From the NCBI RefSeq assembly GCF_019774615.1, contig NZ_CP081496.1, forward strand, positions 4,030,001-4,094,000: a DNA stretch of 64,000 bases, read 5' to 3'. Source of the DNA: Streptomyces sp. BHT-5-2. GTDB lineage: Bacteria; Actinomycetota; Actinomycetes; Streptomycetales; Streptomycetaceae. A program made the position numbers and the translations under genes. Of this stretch, positions 61,656 to 64,000 are shown piece after piece. The notes beneath the pieces were generated by a model. The model was not told the origin of the DNA, searched no databases, and saw only the letters and a list, made by a program, of their open reading frames with translations. Position 1 is the first letter of the stretch. Every line of letters starts with the position of its first letter.

Positions 61656-62843
61656 TCATTCCCCCACGGCGGTGGGCTCCGGTGCGGGCTCCGCCTGAGG
61701 TGTCTGCGTGCTCTCCGTGTGCTGAGCGGAGCTGCGGGACAACCATCGCTGGAGGACCGGCAGTAGCAGCACCATGAGGAACAGCCGTAGTGTCTGCACG
61801 CTGGAGATGAGCCCGAGGTGCGCGTCGCTGGTCGAGGCGCTGGCGAGGACGGCGTTGATGCCGCCGGGTGTCGTCGCAAGGTAGGCGTCGGCCCGGCTGA
61901 CCCCGAGCACCGGGGCCAGGCCCACGGCGATCCCCCCGATGACACCGCTGAGCAGCACGATGGCGGCCAGCACCAGCGGGATCATGCGCTTGACCGCCTG
62001 CACGGTCTCACGGTCGAAGCGCAGCCCCACCTCCAGCCCGACGAGCACGAGCAGCATCTGCTTGAACAGGCCCGCCGGCGAGTAGCCGTGCGTCAGGCCG
62101 AGCGCCGTGACCAGCGCGGAGAGCAGCATGGGCCCCAGGAGCGCCGCGCTGGGCAGCCCGATGCGCCGGGCCAGGCGCATGCCGACCGCGGCCAGGACGA
62201 GGGTGATGGAAATTCCGGCCAGCTGATCGCCTCGGGGTACCAGGGCCCAGGACCATCCGGCGGCGGTGCTCGCACCGCCGTCCGCCCCTTCGCCGCCGAC
62301 CGCGGGCTCCGCGATGAGCATGGCCACCAGGGGCGCGGCAGCCGAGATCACGGCGACCCGCGTGTACTGCATGAAGGCCACGACCCGGGAGTCCGCGCCC
62401 ATGTCCTTCGCGCAGGACGTCACGGCCGCCGATCCTCCGGCGATCATTCCGAGGGTGGCGGTGAGCCGGTCCATGCGGCCGGTCCGGGCGACCAGGACGG
62501 CGATCCCGACGCTGAGGACGGTGGTCACCAGCGTGAGCATCGTCAGCGGAAGCATCGCACCGGCGACGTCGCGCAGAATCGAGACTTGGAGATAGGCGCC
62601 GATCATGACGCCGATCAGGGCCTGCACACCCTGGTCGATCGCCTTCGACATACGGCGCTGTCGTCTGCCCCGCAGCGCGATCGCGGCTCCCACGAACAGC
62701 CCGAGGAGGAGCTGGGGTGCCGGGGCTCCCAGGGGCTCCAGGACCGCCGAGACGGCAAGGATCGCCACCGAAACGAATCCGATTTCCATTGGGCCGCCGC
62801 GTGCGTCCCGGACCCAACTCAAAACCCTCTCACCCATACGCAT
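61656..62843 (-). CDS. AbrB-type integral membrane protein
   Basis: A 395-residue protein with about ten hydrophobic segments in two similar halves, as in the membrane AbrB duplication family. MIAGGSAAVTSCAKDMGADS in the first half is answered by TTPGGINAVLASASTSDAHL in the second. Proteins of this family are often labelled AbrB regulators but look like transporters; the substrate is unknown. ATG at 62843, a second ATG two codons on. The proline-rich tail is disordered. Confidence 0.85.
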   Translation of the reverse strand: MRMGERVLSWVRDARGGPMEIGFVSVAILAVSAVLEPLGAPAPQLLLGLFVGAAIALRGRRQRRMSKAIDQGVQALIGVMIGAYLQVSILRDVAGAMLPLTMLTLVTTVLSVGIAVLVARTGRMDRLTATLGMIAGGSAAVTSCAKDMGADSRVVAFMQYTRVAVISAAAPLVAMLIAEPAVGGEGADGGASTAAGWSWALVPRGDQLAGISITLVLAAVGMRLARRIGLPSAALLGPMLLSALVTALGLTHGYSPAGLFKQMLLVLVGLEVGLRFDRETVQAVKRMIPLVLAAIVLLSGVIGGIAVGLAPVLGVSRADAYLATTPGGINAVLASASTSDAHLGLISSVQTLRLFLMVLLLPVLQRWLSRSSAQHTESTQTPQAEPAPEPTAVGE

Positions 62844-63466
62844 GGCGCAATCTCCGAGGTTCGTCGCAAGCCAGTGACCATGATGAGCGCCGAGAGGTTT
62901 CCAAGAGGTGAATGCCCCGCTACGTTGCCATGAAGACAACGAAGTGCAGTACGCCTGGCCTGCGCATTTCCCTTCGCCGATATGCGAGCCCACTTTCCGG
63001 CAGGCTCTCGGAACGCTTTTGCGGGATTCAGCGAAAACATTCCCGGCGTCACCGTGGCCAAGTTCTTGAGCGGTATGCGCGGGACACCGATCGGCCCCAG
63101 CGGAATGCTCGCGATGTTGCGTCCTTCATCGGCGGCGCGGGCGCCCGCGAAGGCACTCAGGCTGTCTCGGTCGAGACGGTGGAGGCAGCGGCGGGCGAGG
63201 GCGTCGATCGAGGTGCCGGTCGTTTGTCGCCAGGTTGGTCACGTCATCGCCGTCGGCCAGGAGGGCACCGAGGGGGGTGCAGGAGTTCGTCCGGGGGAGC
63301 CGGGCGCAGCCCAAGGGCTCCCAGGTAGGCGGTCATGTCGTTGCGCCCACGAACCTCGCGCTTCCGCTGGGAGCCGCCGGGGCGGCGAAGCCGGCAGCTT
63401 GCCGGGGCCGGGAGAGGGATCCGCGCTCGCTTCGGGTCGGAGTGGTCCCGTCCGACCATGGGGCGC
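62844..63466. other. 623-base stretch with no assignable gene
   Basis: A minus-strand frame from a stop near 63238 down to about 62960 reads like protein (e.g. GRNIASIPLGPIGVPRIPLK, then NLATVTPGMFSLNP) but has no start codon or ribosome site and no family I recognise. A second minus frame near 63330 begins MTAYLGALGLRPAPPDELLH. Joining them needs at least one frameshift, so this may be a decayed gene. Nothing else is visible. Confidence 0.4.
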
Positions 63467-64000
63467 TCAGCGCGCTGCGGTGGGAGGCGGCAGCCGCAGG
63501 CCGGCCAGGTCCGGCGGCACAGGAGCGTTGGGGCGCAGGAACGGTGCGGACTCCCCGTCGCTTTCCGTGGCGGGCGCGTCGGTGAGACGGAACCGGTCCC
63601 GGAGGCGGCCGTAGAAGTCGGTGGGGTGGAGGCGGATGAGCCGCACCCGTTGCGGGGAGCGGTAGACACCTACCCAGTCCCCTGGTTCGAGCACGCCGCG
63701 GAGTTGGCCGTCGATGCTGACTGCGGCGCGGCCGGAGTTGGGCAGGATGCGGAGGACGACCGGTTCGTCGGGGGCCGCCACGACGGTGCGGTTGAAGGTC
63801 ATATGGGGCGCGATCGGTGTGAACACGACGGCGTCCATGTGCGGGGAGAGCACGGGACCACCGGCGGCAAAGCAGTAGGCGGTCGAGCCCGTCGGCGTGG
63901 CGACCGCGAGCGCGTCCGCGGAGTAGGCGGCCAGCAGCCGGCCGGAGATGTAGACGCCGGCGGTGACCTGGTGGTCGCGGGCGAGCTTCTCCACGACGAC
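63467..64000 (-). CDS. NAD(+)/NADH kinase, C-terminal part, cut by window edge
   Basis: The visible 177 residues cover the C-terminal domain of an NAD kinase, which makes NADP from NAD and ATP or polyphosphate. ADALAVATPTGSTAYCFAAGGPVLSP is the diagnostic nucleotide-binding motif, followed by FTPIAPHMTFNRTVV and the beta-strands with VSIDGQL. The 5' end, with the GGDG motif, lies beyond the right edge. In Streptomyces some genomes carry more than one such gene; whether this is the housekeeping copy cannot be told. Confidence 0.9.
   Translation of the reverse strand, partial: VVVEKLARDHQVTAGVYISGRLLAAYSADALAVATPTGSTAYCFAAGGPVLSPHMDAVVFTPIAPHMTFNRTVVAAPDEPVVLRILPNSGRAAVSIDGQLRGVLEPGDWVGVYRSPQRVRLIRLHPTDFYGRLRDRFRLTDAPATESDGESAPFLRPNAPVPPDLAGLRLPPPTAAR

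Overview
The window is high-GC DNA (roughly 70 % or more) with GTG starts alongside ATG, AGGAG-type ribosome binding sites, many TetR regulators, an ECF sigma factor and a large type I polyketide synthase. This fits Streptomyces or a close relative. Gene content right of the PKS is accessory, with several gene fragments. That suggests a chromosomal arm, which is inference.

Left (1-28,548, all on the minus strand): four collinear modular PKS genes, read right to left. The first (15,352-28,548) carries an AT-ACP loading module, a fully reducing module 1 (KS-AT-DH-ER-KR-ACP) and module 2 (KS-AT-DH-KR-ACP). The second (5,371-15,288) carries module 3 (KS-AT-DH-KR-ACP) and module 4 (KS-AT-KR-ACP). 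The third (549-5,345) carries module 5 (KS-AT-KR-ACP). The fourth (1-546) is cut by the window edge inside the KS of module 6. AT motifs predict malonyl extension in modules 1, 2, 3 and 5 and methylmalonyl extension in module 4. The loading AT has lost the carboxylate-binding arginine, so it probably takes a monocarboxylic starter. No release domain or tailoring gene lies in the window, so the product cannot be named.

Middle (28,549-41,300): an intergenic region with a decamer array and a 20-bp palindrome, a solitary substrate-binding lipoprotein, a TetR gene with a phased operator array, and a two-component system. Then come a DUF3995-like membrane protein and an L,D-transpeptidase. A three-gene plus-strand operon follows: a secreted HNH-like nuclease, a probable immunity protein and a membrane-anchored NTF2-like protein. 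Next is a minus-strand methionine-salvage operon (mtnB, mtnD, mtnC intact). Its mtnA is collapsed to about 90 residues, and only the 3' end remains of a gene resembling adenine phosphoribosyltransferase.

Right (41,600-64,000): mostly small accessory genes. They include a Tat-exported esterase coupled to a short lipoprotein, an epoxide hydrolase, a GNAT acetyltransferase with a TTA codon, an ECF42-like sigma factor with its DGPF partner, and an amidase with a palindromic operator. They also include a TetR/MFS divergent pair, a secreted protein that may be a beta-pore former, a second MFS exporter, a LysR/VOC pair, a hemerythrin-like protein and a second VOC protein. A TetR with a zinc-knuckle tail faces a parallel-beta-helix protein across a 34-bp operator. 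An AbrB-type membrane protein and the C-terminal part of an NAD kinase close the window. Fragments of a P450, an MmyB-type regulator and an HSL-type hydrolase lie between them.
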